Source: Sclerodactyla briareus
Lineage: Eukaryota; Echinodermata; Holothuroidea; Dendrochirotida; Sclerodactylidae
DNA length: 64,000 nucleotides
Direction of reading: 5' to 3'
Assembly: GCA_026419785.1 (NCBI GenBank)
Contig: JAODTK010005599.1
Span: forward strand, 62,001-126,000
Shown: piece after piece, positions 37,744 to 49,799 of the stretch
How positions within the stretch are numbered: position 1 is the stretch's first letter
Layout: the number at the start of each line of letters is the position of its first letter
Notes under the pieces: generated by a model
Told to the model about the DNA's origin: nothing
The model's input: only the letters and a program-made list of their open reading frames with translations
Database searches by the model: none
Made by a program: the position numbers and the translations under genes

Positions 37744-40700
37744 CTCCCAGTTACAGTTTATTCCTTATTAATGTCGTGATCAAAATCTATCCACACCTTA
37801 CTAGCTCCCAGCAGGCCAGCAGGACTTAGTGGCGTATGATTTCTTTATCTTGAGGAAAGGGAGGATAGTTAGTGCCTTAGGTTGCACTATTTGGGCAATA
37901 TCCTTCCCCGAAACTCCCACTTCGTATTTGGAATAGTTAGGCTAACTTTTAGGAGGGAGATCTCGATTTCCGGTGACCGTTGACTAAAAATCTGGTGCAA
38001 AATATACGGTAGCTCGTCTAAACACCTACACCAATTTTGAATTTCCAGGTGACCGGGCGCTCCTGATCAGTTTCAATCAAGCACACCCAAACGCCCACAC
38101 TAATTCGGGCAAATTAGCAATTCCACTTAGTCCATAGGGAATTGTTGTGGCATTTCGGTGCATGCATTGGTTGTGATATAACGCCCTTAATCGCTGGTTC
38201 GTATTTTCACCTAGTCCTTATGTGAATGGATGGGATGGGTATTCTAACTTTTGCGTAAGAAAAATTGCAGCATTTTCAGGTGTCTTTAAATGAAATTTAT
38301 GCAATCTCGCACGCTAACTACATCCTCTTCCTATTGATGACCAACTATATTAGTCATTCATTGAAGAAGTGAGGCGGAAGTGTATAGTTCCGCCACTTCA
38401 CTTCTTCTGACTTGAGTAACTTTTTGCCTCGCATTCGCTCAACCGCACCGAACGCCCGTTGTCCATTCACTGATCGTGCTTTCGAATGGGGTTAGATATC
38501 AATCGTGTCAGTGTAAAGTCGTTTTTTTTATTTTTTTTTTTTTGTTACGACGGGCTGGAATTCCCATATATAGTTTTGCTTGACTAATTGGATGAAGGTT
38601 TTCATGTCCACGTTTTTTTTATAACATTGTATCCTTCGATCTACCTATTTAAGAATATATTATGGAACAACCTGTTCAAGTGTGGCCAGTAATTTGACTT
38701 TGACATGACCCCGTGAATCTCATGTAAAAGATCTTGAAAATGTTCGCCTCGCATTACTGTATACATAGCTTAGTCCGATTCTAATACAACAGTGCTCATT
38801 ATTCCATCTTGCAATGGCTTCTTGGCGACATCGGCTAGGTGGATGAGAGTGTCCGTCAACGAATTGTGCTTGTCCGAATGGCGTGTTGGTGAGGGGTGGA
38901 TTGGACCCACAACGACCCACAGGTCCCAAGCCAATGACGACATAACAGCCTTAATATTCATTACGGTTATATTCCCGATCCCATAATTGTTGGAAACCCT
39001 AATCATGCTAATGCGGGGGAAGGAAAAAGCATGGAAGGGGGATCATTCCATGAAACAAGGAATTCATCTAGTGTTTTCACCCCCACCCCTCCCATACGGG
39101 CGACAAAATACCGCCCACTGGCTCGTTAGAATGTAGCAGACGCTCAGTGAAGTAGTATGTGCATGGCTTATCAGCAATGGCAGTTGGGAATAGATAACTA
39201 GAAACCTATTCGGTCGTTCAGTTCGCGTATAAATGGTTATTCCGATTGCATGTCCCGTGGGCTTTTCCAGAACATACAGTATTCTCATATGTTTGCTACG
39301 TCACTATTCGCAACATATACCAGGCATGTTGCAAGAAAGTCACTACACATGGATGAAAGTTAATTGCTATCCTACGAACCAACGGAGGAACAACATTCGG
39401 AGGCCTATTCTGTCGTTCAAGTCACGCCTATCTGAATATTTTAATCAAAGGCCATCCTTCCGGATGGGGTTTAAATCAAATTGTATGTTTGTACTTATTC
39501 CAGGACATAACAGTGCATGAGGACACAATTCAACGAGATAAGTAGAAAAGGGATTGGAATTGTCTCGTTGAAAGGAGAAACGCGATTCACGCATTCGATT
39601 TTTTTTTTCTTGTGTTGCCTTAGGTCTAGCACATGCGATGATTCCTTATGGATGTAATTGAAAATATCAGAGATTAGTGACGCTGAATAAAAAGTGTGTG
39701 CGTGTGTGGGGGGGTTGGGGGGGGGGGAATGTCCAACTGAAACCGTTTTAATCTCTGGCGCACATCGGATACATATAGACAAGCCCTCTAATTATTTGGA
39801 GAATAAAAAATAAATTCCCTCTAAATCAAATCTAATTCCATTCACCAATTCTAAAAAAATAACAGCAAACCACAATAATCGAAATCATATTCAGCTTATT
39901 TAATTCTGCAATACCCTTAACAGAGAAAGCTAAGTCTTTGGCTGGTTATATTCGAATCACACTACGTTTTTTAAACCTCACACTTATCATATAATTTCCA
40001 TACTAAATGTACAGTTTTACTCTTAGAAGATTATGCCCAATAGAATATACAAAGGTCCGTAATTGACTATATTCGGTTTCATATATTCCCAACCGTGTAG
40101 AATAGGAAGTATCTCTTTCTAATTGGTTCCTTAAGCCCTCATCAAGGTGGCCTATTTTCTACTCCACCAATACAAGTATTATCGTCTTGCAATACACCAA
40201 CTCTAGAAGGAAAGAATAATCAATCTGACAACAACTTAAAATAAAAACAAGATATTGATCCGCACCACAAAGCAACAAGCCTTTGTGTTTAAAATATCAC
40301 TACCAATGCCAGGTAACAGGATTAAAACCTCTCTGGGGACCCTGTTTATCACGAGAAGATCGGCGGGAGTGGGTGTCCGGTGCGAGGGAGGTGGCCGCGG
40401 GGGAAGACGTGTAGTTTTTTCTGGGGTGAATTTCCTTTTTTCACCCTCCTTCACTCTACTATCTTCGGCTGCCACTCTTTTTATTGGGTTAACGCTCCAT
40501 AACCATGAGTCTTCTGGGGGCCAGTGGTCACCCCTATTTTAAACTTCACCTATTTTATAGGAAATATTCTGAAAATACAAAAAAACATGGCTGGTTTAGG
40601 TGTGTGAGGGAACGTGAATTTTTCCCTTCCCTTTTGAAAGGTCATGGTTCCGTTTCCCCCCCCAGGGTGGGTTATACCGATTTTTGTCCTCGTGTCTCTG

Positions 40701-41353
40701 CCATCCGTGCTTTAGGAGAAATCAAGAAATGAAAAAGGGTTTTTTTTTCTCGGTTTTTCCTCCCAAGTGCCTCTCATCTTTTTTTCGTGGTCTTTACAGT
40801 GATGTGCAAAAATAATACCAATACTTATTCATCTGGCTACAGCAGTTTTTTTTTAACGTTGTGGAGAAGGGGATCCTTTCTGGATCCCGAACTCCTTTCA
40901 TACCTCACACATAGTATTGTAGCGACAGTATCTGTAGTGAGATGGTCGGCCTGTGGTATGCGTAAACTTCCTCACACGTTATTTAACGATTTGCTATTTT
41001 ATGGTGGAAGATAAATTTCATACGATCTTTTATTGCTTTTCGCCATAGGCCAACTCGGCAAAGGTTCAATCTAGGTCCAAACCTCTACTAATTTATACAC
41101 TGATTGTATCTAGGATGTTTGTTTAGGAATGGTTTATTTTCATCGGAAGAAAATCGACAATTGGAATTGGAATTCGCACATTTTCATACAGTTCTGGTAT
41201 TTTGATATACTCTGTATTAGTACATAATAATAATTCACCCTAGCCTGAGTTTCAGTGATACGAAACTATGCTATTTATTACGCAGTGTACTATGTGACGA
41301 TAGGGGCGGGGGGGGGGGAATGGCACGGAAACTCGTGCATGTACTACACAGTC
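37744..41353. other. No recognised gene; hairpin and homopolymers
   Basis: A 45-bp hairpin lies at 38363-38407: GAAGAAGTGA-GGCGGAA against TTCCGCCACTTCACTTCTTC. T-rich runs lie at 38522-38542, and an 11-base G run at 39717-39727. Frames up to 95 codons are unrecognised. Near 41308-41318 an 11-base G run precedes the MITE. Confidence 0.4.
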
Positions 41354-41361
41354 AAGTGGAA

Positions 41362-41635
41362 CAGTGGCCGTACCCCACGGGGGGTCAGAACCCCCCCCCC
41401 CCCCAGACCCAAGTGACCAATAAATTTTAACACAATTTTTTTTTTTTGCATTTATTGGAAGTTTTTCCAGCTGTGTTCCTGCAAAATTTATTGCAGCAGC
41501 ATGTGTCTAGGTGCCATAGATTGTACTTACTCGCCAGTAGGGAGGGTAAGGCCATTTATGAGGCGCACTTCCCTTGGATTCCGACCTCAACCACCCCCCC
41601 CCCCCTCCCCGAACAAATCTCTCGGTACGCGCCTG
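41362..41635. mobile_element. hAT-like MITE, 274 bp, with perfect 8-bp target duplication
   Basis: The same octamer AAGTGGAA lies immediately outside both ends (41354-41361 and 41636-41643), the target-duplication length made by hAT transposases. The left end is CAGTGGCCGTACC, and the right end read on the minus strand is CAGGCGCGTACCGAG, short imperfect terminal inverted repeats starting with CAG. The interior holds a 14-base C run (41391-41404), a T run (41438-41449) and a 12-base C run (41594-41605). No coding capacity, so it must be mobilised in trans. Confidence 0.78.
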
Positions 41636-41643
41636 AAGTGGAA

Positions 41644-42664
41644 CTTATTTCGAAAACTAAATAAACGTTGCAAATGAACCGTGTAAATAAATATACGGTA
41701 TCAAAATGTGTCGTTTTATGCTGATGCGAAGGCCCGCAATTCCATATCGTGCAGGAGGAGATTGTCACGTCAGTCTTAGAATGCTGATAGATGAGAACAA
41801 GGCAAATTTCATTAATGTAAACTATGCAACGAAAATATTGTGATGATAACCATTACTTATCGAGCGTAAGATCGATTGTAACTCTTTGTGGAACGGGGCC
41901 AGGTCTATTGATTATTGATGTTGTTGAATATTTTAAGGTATCAACTGAAGGAAAACCTTATTTCATGGTAATTGCCTGCCTCTCTGTTTAACCAGGTATT
42001 TGCTGTGAGTCTTCAGTGGGGTTGGAGGAGTGGCGAGGTTGTTTTTTATTTGTTTGTTTTTCGTGGTGTGTGTTCATTCGGAGTAAATTCGTTTCGCCTC
42101 TTTTTTTCAAATAACATGGCGTATCAAGACAGCACGTTGGAATTGAAATATTGAATACGGGGTTCTTACATGTTCGCTTTCAAATTCCATCTGTGCTATC
42201 AGTTTGAAGGCTTGCAGGACTCTAGAATCTAGATATATTCATTTATTACTAAAGGGATTTTTTTCAGACAAGCCCCCCATGTCAAATGTATCCTGTAAGA
42301 TGGCAATCGACTTAAAGTTACTGATTGAATAAAATAACCAAATTATCCCTCTTACTACTGGGGCACTTCTAATTACATTACTATAGGACGAATATAACTA
42401 TAACACAAAAATACACGGATTGCTTACAACTACCTTGCTCGGGGTTACATAACCTCGAGCGCGACCCCCTACGATTAATGTATTTGTTGATTGAACTTCT
42501 GTTATGCATCACAAACTATACGGCAAACAACAACAGTCACATGCAGTATGTAATCTAATTGCTTGGAGAACGGTATAAATTACTCTAAATGGTACGTCGT
42601 TACGTTTTTTAAAAATGGTTATAGCCTACTCGGTTAACTGATTATATACTCCAGTCAATATCAC
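41644..42664. other. No recognised gene between the MITE and block D
   Basis: AT-rich, with only short frames and no repeat that I can pair inside the window. Confidence 0.4.
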
Positions 42665-43516
42665 AAGAAATAATTTAAATTCATGGTGGTCACTGCCTCC
42701 AAACCACGGAACAACACTACAACTTAAAATCACGCCATACATACATAGTACCATCGCATCCTACAATACCGATACCGACCTGCCCGAGAGGTTACCTCAT
42801 CCCTTTCACTATAAACAATTTCACCCTATAATATTTAGACGGATCGCAAATTGAAGGTTGTCAAGCGTCAATATCGGAGCTCGTCTGTATCCAGATTTCA
42901 ATTCCCGTTGGTTGGTTTTAGGGTATAACCCTCGTATAGCGGACGGGCGGTTTGTTTACCTGTGTGAGATATGTACAACGGCGAATCACCGTTCGAAAAA
43001 CCTTAAGTAGTGTAATTTGAAAGTAAAATAAAAGAAACACGTCAAGTAGGGTGATTTTTTTTTTGCATTTTTAAAAAATATAAAAAACATGATTCACTAT
43101 ACAATATTAACACGGTATATAAGTGGCTATAGTGTAATCTGTATGGGAAGACTCCCCAAGGAGAGTCAGCAACATTCCACGTTATTGATATTTGCTTCAC
43201 TTCAGATAATGATCCATGACAAAAGGTATTGCATCGCAAAACTATCAAACATCGGACTTTAGTCCGCATTCTCCCACACTGGGGGCTGAATCGAGGGCAT
43301 ATGTACTATACTGAAAACTACATGGAAGAGGCGCCTCACGTGACTAGAAAACCACAGAACAACTACTGAATCCAAATTCGCAATGCACCATCTTCGAATA
43401 ATTTTCCTAATTCCTATATCTATACCTATATAGTGTGGTAATAAACATTAACAACAGGTAACAGGTCTGAACCGACACCCAACGTTCCCACACCAGACAG
43501 ACTCCTCCACTAAAAC

Positions 43517-43944
43517 AGGCCGGTCAAACTATAACGATCTCGTGTCGTGCAACGATCCGATATTATTGGTTCAGGCCGATTAATCCCGGGCCTATTAAGA
43601 TGACGGCTGGAACACCCTTCCCCATGGATGGAGGACTTGATTCGCTACTGCCCAACCATTCCAATGTGGAAAAGCCCTTCCCGGCGTTTTGATAGTCACA
43701 TATTTCCTATTTATCGTTAAGCTCAACGATTTATCGTACGACTCTTACCATTTTTCGATATGACGTCATTTAGGAATGAGGTTTCTTTCGAACACTTTCG
43801 ATCTTGAGAAGGTATTGTGATAATGTACTAGTATTCATGACAATTGTTACCACCCAACCCCGCCTTGCTGGTTCAGCCTGAAATCTATAAAGATCGTGTA
43901 TCAGAACGATAGACAATCGTTATAGTGGGACCGGCCCTTAACTG
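43517..43944. mobile_element. hAT-like MITE, about 428 bp, absent from block D copy 2
   Basis: The left end CAGGCCGGTC-AAACTATAACGAT matches the right end read on the minus strand, CAGTTAAGGGCCGGTCCC then ACTATAACGAT, as terminal inverted repeats whose similarity extends about 55 bp. Near-identical octamers flank it: ACTAAAAC (43509-43516, overlapping the first base of the left end) and ACTAAACG (43945-43952). Block D copy 2 has a single ACTACAACG at 62055-62063 at the equivalent place, an empty site. No transposase frame. Confidence 0.75.
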
Positions 43945-43952
43945 ACTAAACG

Positions 43953-44635
43953 CGCGCAATCGTAAAAGTCTTGGTAGCTGCGGGCAATATGCTGTAGGTG
44001 AAGGATCAGTTTGAACTGAACTTATAAGAAACCGAATTTCGTTTTTATCCCTACCAGGCTCTCTCCCTGAACTGCTAAAAATGTCAATTATGGTAAATCC
44101 TGACAATGGCACCATTGAAACAAACCATTGCAGACTAACCCAACATGTGGAAACAATCTCCTCCTGGGTTGCCAGCCAACAGAAACTAAAGCGTGATGTG
44201 TTGACAGACAAATCATCTTCCCCTGGATCTCATTGTGAAACTAGGCTCTCTTTACCTGGACCTGCTGACAGATGAGATAAACACTATTTATAGTGTTTGC
44301 TGCTGTTGCCTGCTTCGTGCAGAGCTAGGGAAGATAATGTAACCCATCTTCTCTCACAGGAGCCGAATGGGAATTGCCTTAGGGAAATTGGGGGGGAAGG
44401 GTAATTGAGGGAATTTAATTGAAATCTAATCACACTATGCAAACAAAAATGTAACTCCGCCTAGCAGTATCATGTATCATCCACCACAAGAAGTTCAACT
44501 GATCGGGCTATATGAACGTGTTCAGAAGTTTGAGTGACCGTGACGAAACAGAACGGACGAACGGACGAACGGACGAACGGACGAACGAACGAACGGGCGG
44601 AGAGACATGATGACTTGTAGAGCTGCTCTCCGCAG
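43953..44635 (+). repeat. Family E dispersed repeat, copy 4 (short form)
   Basis: Starts CGCAATCGTAAAAGTCTTGG directly after the MITE target duplication. It ends in regular (ACGAACGG)n from about 44552 and the terminal hairpin CGGAGAG (44598-44604)/CTCTCCG (44626-44632). It lies in block D and is shared by both D copies. Confidence 0.78.
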
Positions 44636-45599
44636 CTTAAAGTATTAATCCCTCTACGATACGGCGCGCACGCTCACAACCATAGCTCTTGGACGGTAAT
44701 ATCGGCAAGAGGAAATTCGATACGCGGCCAACCTACCCCTTTCGGTAAACCATTGAGGGAGGATATCACCTCCCTGTATTTGGTCACGAATAACTTGCCC
44801 GAGTACAAGGGAACGGCACTCGGATCATAACACACGTTTTATCTATTCAAGTGTCCTTTGATGGAGACTCGAATAACTTCCAAACAATACAACTATTATA
44901 TACAGAGAGGCGCTCTCGCTATTGCGTGATACTGGACCGTATCAGAAGAAAAAGACAACGACTGCCGGTAGTCTTGTCTAGACTTTCGGTGAAGATTTGA
45001 ATTGAACTTGACATAGTACCCGACGTTCTTTATATGGCTGGAGAGGCCTCGATAACAGATCAGGCCCCAGCCCGGATGCCTTTTGGGGGATATACATCAT
45101 CATCAATAATCAAGTAATCCTGGAACGGCCATAATTTATTTAATCGGTAATCGTAAGAAAGATGATCACGGGCGGTCATTTCCTACTTTGCTATTCCTCA
45201 TTTCCTATATTGCGCACGTTCCACCAATTTTGATTTTGAAGTGAATTTTAAAATAGTCAGATTTTTATTATCATGAATTATTATGGAACGTTATCGTTAA
45301 ACGATTTGTCAACTCACTCGGGGGTAAGACAAGATGGAACAATTATTCATTGGGCCGATTCCGCACGATTCCATTGATTTCCATTTCCAGACCGCGCTGT
45401 AACATTACTGGGCGTAAAGAAGATAGTCTAGTGGATTGACAGGAATTTTCGAGTCGCCATCGGAAAGACGATGATATCCATTACTTTTGATTTCCTAGCC
45501 GAGCAAAGGGATATATCAGATCAAGCACGTGAGTATATGTGTGTGTGTATGCGTGTGGTCTCTGTCTCGTGTGTGTGTGTGTGATGACCCCTTGTCAGC

Positions 45600-46060
45600 C
45601 GATATCTGAAGAAGCAAGATGTATTAAGTTCAAATCAAGTATGTGGGTTGGACATGATAGGAACACACCCACCGAGGATGGACCCTATTTTTTTGGGTTG
45701 CCAGCTCAAGGTTCAACCCCTGACCCTCATTCAAGGTACAGAGAGGGCAAAGTTCAAAAAGCTTGTCATCACGATATCTAAGGAACGCGAGCATGTATCA
45801 AGTTCAAAATTAGTTATGTGGGTTGCACGTATGGTGAGGATGAGCCATATTGTTTTTGGTGTTAGGGAACGGTCATTTAGGGTCACCATAGGACAATCTT
45901 ATAATCATGGCAACGGAAAAATTTTAGAGGGAGTCGTTATGGAATGGAAAGTTTAGTTCGACTGGACGGACTACATCTGCTGACCGACTTTGACCTCATT
46001 TGACCTTTTGACCTTATTTGACCTTTTGACCTGTAACACGGAGTGCTAATTTTTGTGATG
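45600..46060. repeat. Dispersed GTCA-rich repeat ending in a TGACCT array
   Basis: Two related segments, ...AAGTATGTGGGTTGGACATGA... (about 45637) and ...AGTTATGTGGGTTGCACGTAT... (about 45812), each preceded by a CAAGTTCAAA-type stretch and followed by GAGGATG, indicate an internally repeated element. It ends in five head-to-tail TGACCT hexamers at 45991-46032. Such GGTCA-rich repeats are common in marine invertebrates; the family is not named. Confidence 0.5.
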
Positions 46061-47919
46061 ACCAATCGTCGTGTTGTGTGAAACAAAACCATAAAGTGAA
46101 TTAGGACTAATGTAATACAAACACTCCTATCACGAGAGCTATTTCCGGGAATACGAACATGTGTGAAAGGTCGAGAAGCCTAAACACTGGAATGTTGCTA
46201 AATTTGACGTTTGACATTGACATTTGGCAACAAAACATTTTAGAGGGATGTTGTAATGAAAAGTTTCGTTCGTCTGAGGCGAAACCTGCAGCAGTTTTGC
46301 TAGTGCATGGGAGCTACATGTCGTCCTGTTTTGAACCTAATATTAACATGAAATGTCGGTGCCCACCTGCCACTCAGCAAAATTAGGATGCTTGTGTAAG
46401 CTATAAAAAAATTGACATAATTGGGCCCAGTGCCCCGATATATATCCCTCAGGCAGGGGTACAGTACGTGATACCAATTTGAGGAAACCTGCACCTTCAG
46501 TGCCAGCCAAGTGAAAGTTTGTAGATATTACTGTAAATACACCTCTATGACTCCCAATTATCCACCTATTCATTAATATACACACCCAAATTCCCTGGAC
46601 AGACGGATATTTCTTCTGGCACTGCAGTTAATGAGCATATAGCCTGCCCCATGTTGTCCCAAGGAACCACACCGATTAAACCTGCAATGTTGACTTGGGT
46701 ATTAAGCTCTAGATGTAGCCATGCATACTCTGACTACCAGGACCTATGGCAAACTTTGATGATTTATTTATTGGTAGATTCTTAAATGTATCTTATTTAT
46801 TCTAATTTTCTTATTTTATTGGTAAGTAGGCCAATCTAAAGCTAATTTAAAAGGGAACCACCAGTAGTTTTTATGGCAGAATGTGGGGGTGGAGTGCCCC
46901 CTGACAGGTTTCACTGGGAAGAAAAACCTGAAACACCAGAAGGTAGGTGCAGGAGAACTTCCTCTTTGATACACTGTTCCAACAATAGCTGCTAACATGT
47001 AAGAACCCATCACCGCGGGTGACCCAGAACACAAAACGAACCAAGCACAACGGGAAATCGGACCCTACCAACCCCCACCCCACTCAAGCATTGGCAGGTC
47101 TTCGCCACAAAATGGCAAACAATTGAGTTTTTTGAGCCGGGTGGGCCTTACAACAGTAGATGAATGACAAACCTTTCTAAAGGCCTGGGTGAAATTAAGC
47201 ACTTTAGATGTATCCAAAAACCTATTCTGTTTTAAAATAATAATAATAACATTATTCAACGTTAATTAGACAAGGGGAACAGATATCTTTTAACATCTGG
47301 GACAATGACAGAATGACCCGCATTTACCCAGCCCTGCCGAGCCTCTATCCTAAGTCGGACAATACGTGCATACCTGCTATATTTGAAACCCGACCGACGT
47401 CCGTGCTTGTTGCGTTTTTCTCCCCTCCCCCCCCCCCCCTTCCCCATATGGGTGTGTGGTCAGGTCGAAGCTTATCTGAGGTCAACAGAGTGAGATGGAT
47501 GTCTGAAATCAAGCCCATCAAGTTATCAACCAATACCTACCCAACAAGCAGGAGTAATAGATGTTACATATGTTGTACGGTCGGCGGAAATCAATTTTCT
47601 GTTTCTTTGAAATGGACAAGGAACTGTTATATCTATCTATGACTTTTGTGTGTACTTGCTACAGCCAATTAATTGCATAATTTATGTGAAAATTAGGGGC
47701 TGTTCTATGTGAAAAAAACTTGCAGATGGGAACGTCTGTTACTGACAAAAGTTAAACGACAATATTAATAGGAGAATACCAAGTTTTATGGTTTTTACAT
47801 AGTAGCACTAGCTTTCAGCTATGGCAAGGAATCGCGAAACAGTTTTGGCTATTGTCTACGTTTTTTTTTTAATCTCGGACCGGTCAGTCCCATGCAAGGA
47901 ATTATACAGTCAATCGTGG

Positions 47920-48102
47920 CGTGTGTGTGTGTGTGTCTGTGTGTGTGCGTTTGTGTATGTATGTATGTATGTATGTAGTATGTATGTATGTATGTATGTA
48001 TGTATGTAGGTATGGGTTGTATGGTGGGTAGGTGGGGTGTTTGTGTGTGTAAGTGTGTGTGTGTTGGTGTGTCTGTGGGAGTGTGTATGTGTGTGTGTGT
48101 GA
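47920..48102. repeat. Compound (TG)n/(TATG)n microsatellite
   Basis: (TG)n with CTG and CG interruptions, then about 14 TATG units, then (TG)n again. The frames that cross it (His-Thr or Val-Cys repeats) are artefacts. Confidence 0.95.
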
Positions 48103-48602
48103 CGCCTACCTTGTAATAAATAAGGTCAGACATGTTTAGCTCGATCAAGTGAAACTTGGGAGGTGTGTCTAGTATGAGTACTTTGAACGGATCATGCTGT
48201 AGGCGTAAGCGGTCGAATTAGGGGGAACGTGTGAAATTCTGGTATTTTGGGAATTGCTATCATGGAGTTTCCATAATGTCGAGGTTCCGAAACAGTGCGA
48301 TAACCTTTAACGCTTTGCGCTCGAACAATTCGATGGTCAAGGAAGGAAGGAATTAGTATTCGATATTGGAAAGGCCACGGGCAGGTCCACTCATTACCTA
48401 CCATATGTTGGGTGGCATGTGCTTGGCGAGTATTCCCGATGGGCTTCGACAGGCTACGGAAGAGATCCTGTTTAGTGTGTCAATGAGGGCTCTTTCAGCG
48501 GTATGCTACCTTACATCTGCCCGAATTTTTAGGAAAGACAACTTGTCCGCCTACTTCCGCCTCGTAGTCCATGCCACCCCCCCCCCCCACCCCACCTCTC
48601 CC

Positions 48603-49127
48603 ACCGCTGCAAGTTCTCCATCAATTTGACTGGGTGTATCAGTCATAGCGATAAACGATTACATGCGAGAGTCTAGACTGGTGCCGAACCCGTAATATAC
48701 AATTATTTACATACATGATTTATTATATTGTGGAAATCTTGTTTACATTCAAATAAGAAGGCAATAAATTTCCCAACCGAGTGCACTTTCTTGGTTATTC
48801 ACCAGACTGTAATATTTTTTTCAAGAAAATCATGAATACAGAATACATAGTATAGTATAGGGTATATATTTGCCTACTTGTTTCATTGTGAACATAAAAC
48901 TTTTGAATGAGGATGCTTTTCATGGAGAGGTATAGCAGAACTGTCTGAAACTAGGGAACTAGGGTTAAGTTAACAGGTTACAGGTACAAAGTTATCTGAT
49001 TAGAGGACATTGGTCTGTTCTTTCACATCGCGCATGTAACCGGAACGAAAAACATCAAGATAGCGGAAGAACACCACGAAGAAGATCCTCAAGAGCTGAT
49101 TTTGAGGCTCAACAGGCAACTCTCCCC
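48603..49127. repeat. Block F, copy 1 (segmental duplicate)
   Basis: Aligns with 63364-64000, where the window ends, so the true length of the duplicate is unknown. Shared landmarks are CGATAAACGATTACATGCGAGAGTC (48648), GAGTGCACTT and GGACATTGGTCTGTTCTTTC. Copy 2 has about 100 extra bases after GAGAGTC. Toward the right end one plus-strand frame, DIGLFFHIAHVTG, is readable in both copies. Confidence 0.8.
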
Positions 49128-49404
49128 AATGACAACAAAATATTACGATGAAGATCATCCCACTGCAGAAGCGATGCGTCTGGTATAGCAACCACCAGGA
49201 AACGACGACGACGTTTGCATGGGCACCAAGGAAAACCGTTTCAGTGCAAGTGAACAGATTTGTGATATCGTTATTATAATATGAAAATAACAATATTATT
49301 TGCGGTATATAACCCGTGAATGGTTTGTTCTCCGTGAGGACATTGCCTTCTTCGAACTTAGATTTTCCCTTCCCGATTTTTTTTTTTTTCTCTTCTGGTT
49401 GAGT

Positions 49405-49480
49405 AGACACGGGCTAATAGAGAAATCTCATATTTGAACTCAATTGTTTGTCCTTTCCTCGCCGATCTCAAAAACAATCC
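49405..49480. repeat. Imperfect direct repeat, left of the L2 LINE
   Basis: AGTAGACACGGGCTAATAG... TTTGAACTCAA here resembles AGTAGACATGGGCCAATGG...TTTAAACTCAA at 53246-53312, just beyond the (ATT)n tail of the L2 LINE. Similarity runs about 70-75 bp with roughly one difference in four or five, too diverged for a recent target duplication. Confidence 0.45.
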
Positions 49481-49799
49481 TATTCTATTTTTTCATCTAT
49501 CGCTCTGGAGATAACATAACATAATTGCGATGAGATACTTTTCTATTTTATATATTGGTGTAGCGCCGGCAATGGCTGCACCTTTCATTAGTAGTTCTGA
49601 AATTCATTCATATCTTACTTTTTTAGGAATTTAAAACTGTTTTATATTCCTACCAGTGGGTGGTTTATTTATTTGCCTGTAAGTAGCTTGCCTGTACTCT
49701 TACGGATTTTTCTTCTTTTGCTTCTTTTGATTGAACTGTTTAGTTTCAACTTATACGTCGTAGCTTCAGCTGAGAGCCTAACGCTATATGCCTAACGTT

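Larger units (their letters stand above)
42665..45285. repeat. Block D, copy 1 (segmental duplicate)
   Basis: Aligns with 60962-63275. Shared landmarks are AGTACCATCGCATCCTACA, ATCGGACTTTAGTCCGC, TATCGGCAAGAGGAAATTCG and GATCACGGGCGGTCATTTCC. It contains a family E copy (also in copy 2) and a 428-bp MITE (not in copy 2). No conserved reading frame. Confidence 0.85.
45286..48602. other. Spacer between D1 and F1 (no equivalent between D2 and F2)
   Basis: About 3.3 kb lies here, against less than 0.1 kb at the second set (63276-63355). It holds the GGTCA-rich repeat below, a 13-base C run (47427-47439), the TG/TATG array and no recognised gene. Confidence 0.5.

Noticed and set aside
47821-48148. 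Frames rich in Val-Cys (plus) or His-Thr (minus)
   Set aside because: They are translations of the TG/TATG microsatellite.
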